NCBI GenBank assembly: GCA_946480485.1
Contig: CAMLJW010000257.1
Location: forward strand, 1-7,548
From: an uncultured Streptomyces sp.
GTDB lineage: Bacteria > Actinomycetota > Actinomycetes > Streptomycetales > Streptomycetaceae
Direction: 5' to 3'
DNA length: 7,548 nucleotides
Positions 6,963 through 7,548 of the stretch are shown here, in pieces. The position numbers and the translations under genes were made by a program. The notes under the pieces are model-generated. The model did not search any database. It worked only from the letters and a program-made list of their open reading frames with translations, and was not told the DNA's origin. Numbering within the stretch: the first letter of the stretch is position 1; every line of letters starts with the position of its first letter.

Positions 6963-7548
6963 ATGCCCGTACTGACGCGCGCCGAAGCGCAGACCCGTGC
7001 CAGGCTCCTCGACGTCCACCGCTACCAGATCGAACTCGACCTGACGCGCGGCGACGAGATCTTCGACTCCCGCACCGTCATCCGCTTCACGGTACGGGGC
7101 GACCACGAGTCCGCGGACACCTTCGTCGAGCTCAAGCCCGCCGAACTGCGCATGGCAGCCCTCGACGGAGAGCCGCTCGGCCTGGAAACCCTGGACGAGA
7201 ACCGGTTGCCCCTCAAGAACCTCACCCCCGGCGAACACGAACTGCGCATCGACGCCGTCATGCGCTACTCGCGCACCGGCGAGGGCATGCACCGCTTCAC
7301 GGACCCCACCGACGGCGAAACCTACCTCTACACCCAGCTGTTCATGGAAGACGTCCAACGCGTCTTCGCCGCCTTCGACCAGCCCGACCTCAAAGCCGTC
7401 TTCGACCTCGAGGTCAAAGCTCCCGAAGGCTGGACCGTCCTCACCAACGGCATCGCCGAGCACGGGGGCGACGGCACATGGAAGGCGGCCCCGACCCCGC
7501 TGATCTCCACCTACCTGGTCGCCGTCGCCGCCGGCCCCTGGCACTCCG
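6963..7548 (+). CDS. pepN: Aminopeptidase N, M1 family, 3' end outside window
   Basis: PepN is a cytoplasmic zinc aminopeptidase that removes N-terminal residues from peptides. Only the first 195 codons are present, out of the 850-860 or so usual for actinobacterial PepN. They cover the N-terminal beta-sheet domain that starts LTRAEAQTRARLLDVHRYQI. The conserved segment GETYLYTQ (118-125) followed by RVFAAFDQPDLKAVF (133-147) is characteristic of M1 enzymes and includes the glutamine that helps bind the substrate N-terminus. The zinc-binding HExxH and GAMEN motifs lie beyond the window, so activity cannot be judged here. The ATG at 6963 is chosen because it gives the family's usual N-terminus. 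The ATG at 6955 is in another frame. No good ribosome binding site precedes 6963: the nearest AGG is 12 bases away, so a leaderless transcript is possible. The 142-base spacer from the response regulator is mostly tandem repeats, which argues for separate transcription. Confidence 0.92.
   Translation, partial: MPVLTRAEAQTRARLLDVHRYQIELDLTRGDEIFDSRTVIRFTVRGDHESADTFVELKPAELRMAALDGEPLGLETLDENRLPLKNLTPGEHELRIDAVMRYSRTGEGMHRFTDPTDGETYLYTQLFMEDVQRVFAAFDQPDLKAVFDLEVKAPEGWTVLTNGIAEHGGDGTWKAAPTPLISTYLVAVAAGPWHS

Noticed and set aside
6166..6975. A 269-codon plus-strand frame across the response regulator and repeat region
   Set aside because: It is out of frame with the receiver protein, consists largely of Arg, Pro and Ala, and simply reads through the repeat array.

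Overview
The window is very GC-rich. Almost every codon in the real genes ends in G or C, one gene starts with GTG, and the proteins are typical of high-GC actinobacteria. Gene content and protein wording point to Streptomyces or a close relative. This is an inference from sequence character alone. Most of the window is core metabolism, not an accessory island.

Layout from left to right: (1) The 3' two-thirds of gltB, the large subunit of glutamate synthase, cut by the left edge. (2) gltD, the small subunit, overlapping gltB by 8 bases with its ribosome binding site inside gltB. (3) A roughly 300-base gap holding a small hairpin, a strong GC-rich stem-loop with a perfect 11-bp stem (probable terminator), and a short start-less open stretch with coding-like codon use that may be a gene remnant. 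(4) A minus-strand gene for a probable zinc metallopeptidase-like protein, with an HEVMH motif, a downstream NEILTD motif and a C-terminal four-cysteine zinc ribbon. It points at gltD and has its own recognisable promoter and ribosome binding site. (5) A roughly 200-base divergent spacer. (6) A short AroQ-type chorismate mutase, possibly read from a leaderless transcript. (7) A 229-base spacer with a 16-bp perfect palindrome. (8) A single-domain response regulator with no DNA-binding domain and no kinase beside it. (9) About four imperfect 25-bp tandem repeats that begin inside the 3' end of that gene and run across its stop codon. (10) The 5' end of pepN, an M1-family aminopeptidase N, cut by the right edge.

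How they work together: GltB and GltD form NADPH-dependent glutamate synthase, which turns glutamine plus 2-oxoglutarate into two glutamates. The chorismate mutase supplies the prephenate branch toward phenylalanine and tyrosine. The metallopeptidase-like protein, the orphan receiver and PepN look like separate transcription units.

I found no mobile element, CRISPR array, tRNA or rRNA, and no clear new multi-gene system. The points most worth a second look are the zincin plus zinc-ribbon protein, the tandem repeat that contains a stop codon, the possible leaderless start of the chorismate mutase, and the coding-like remnant after gltD.
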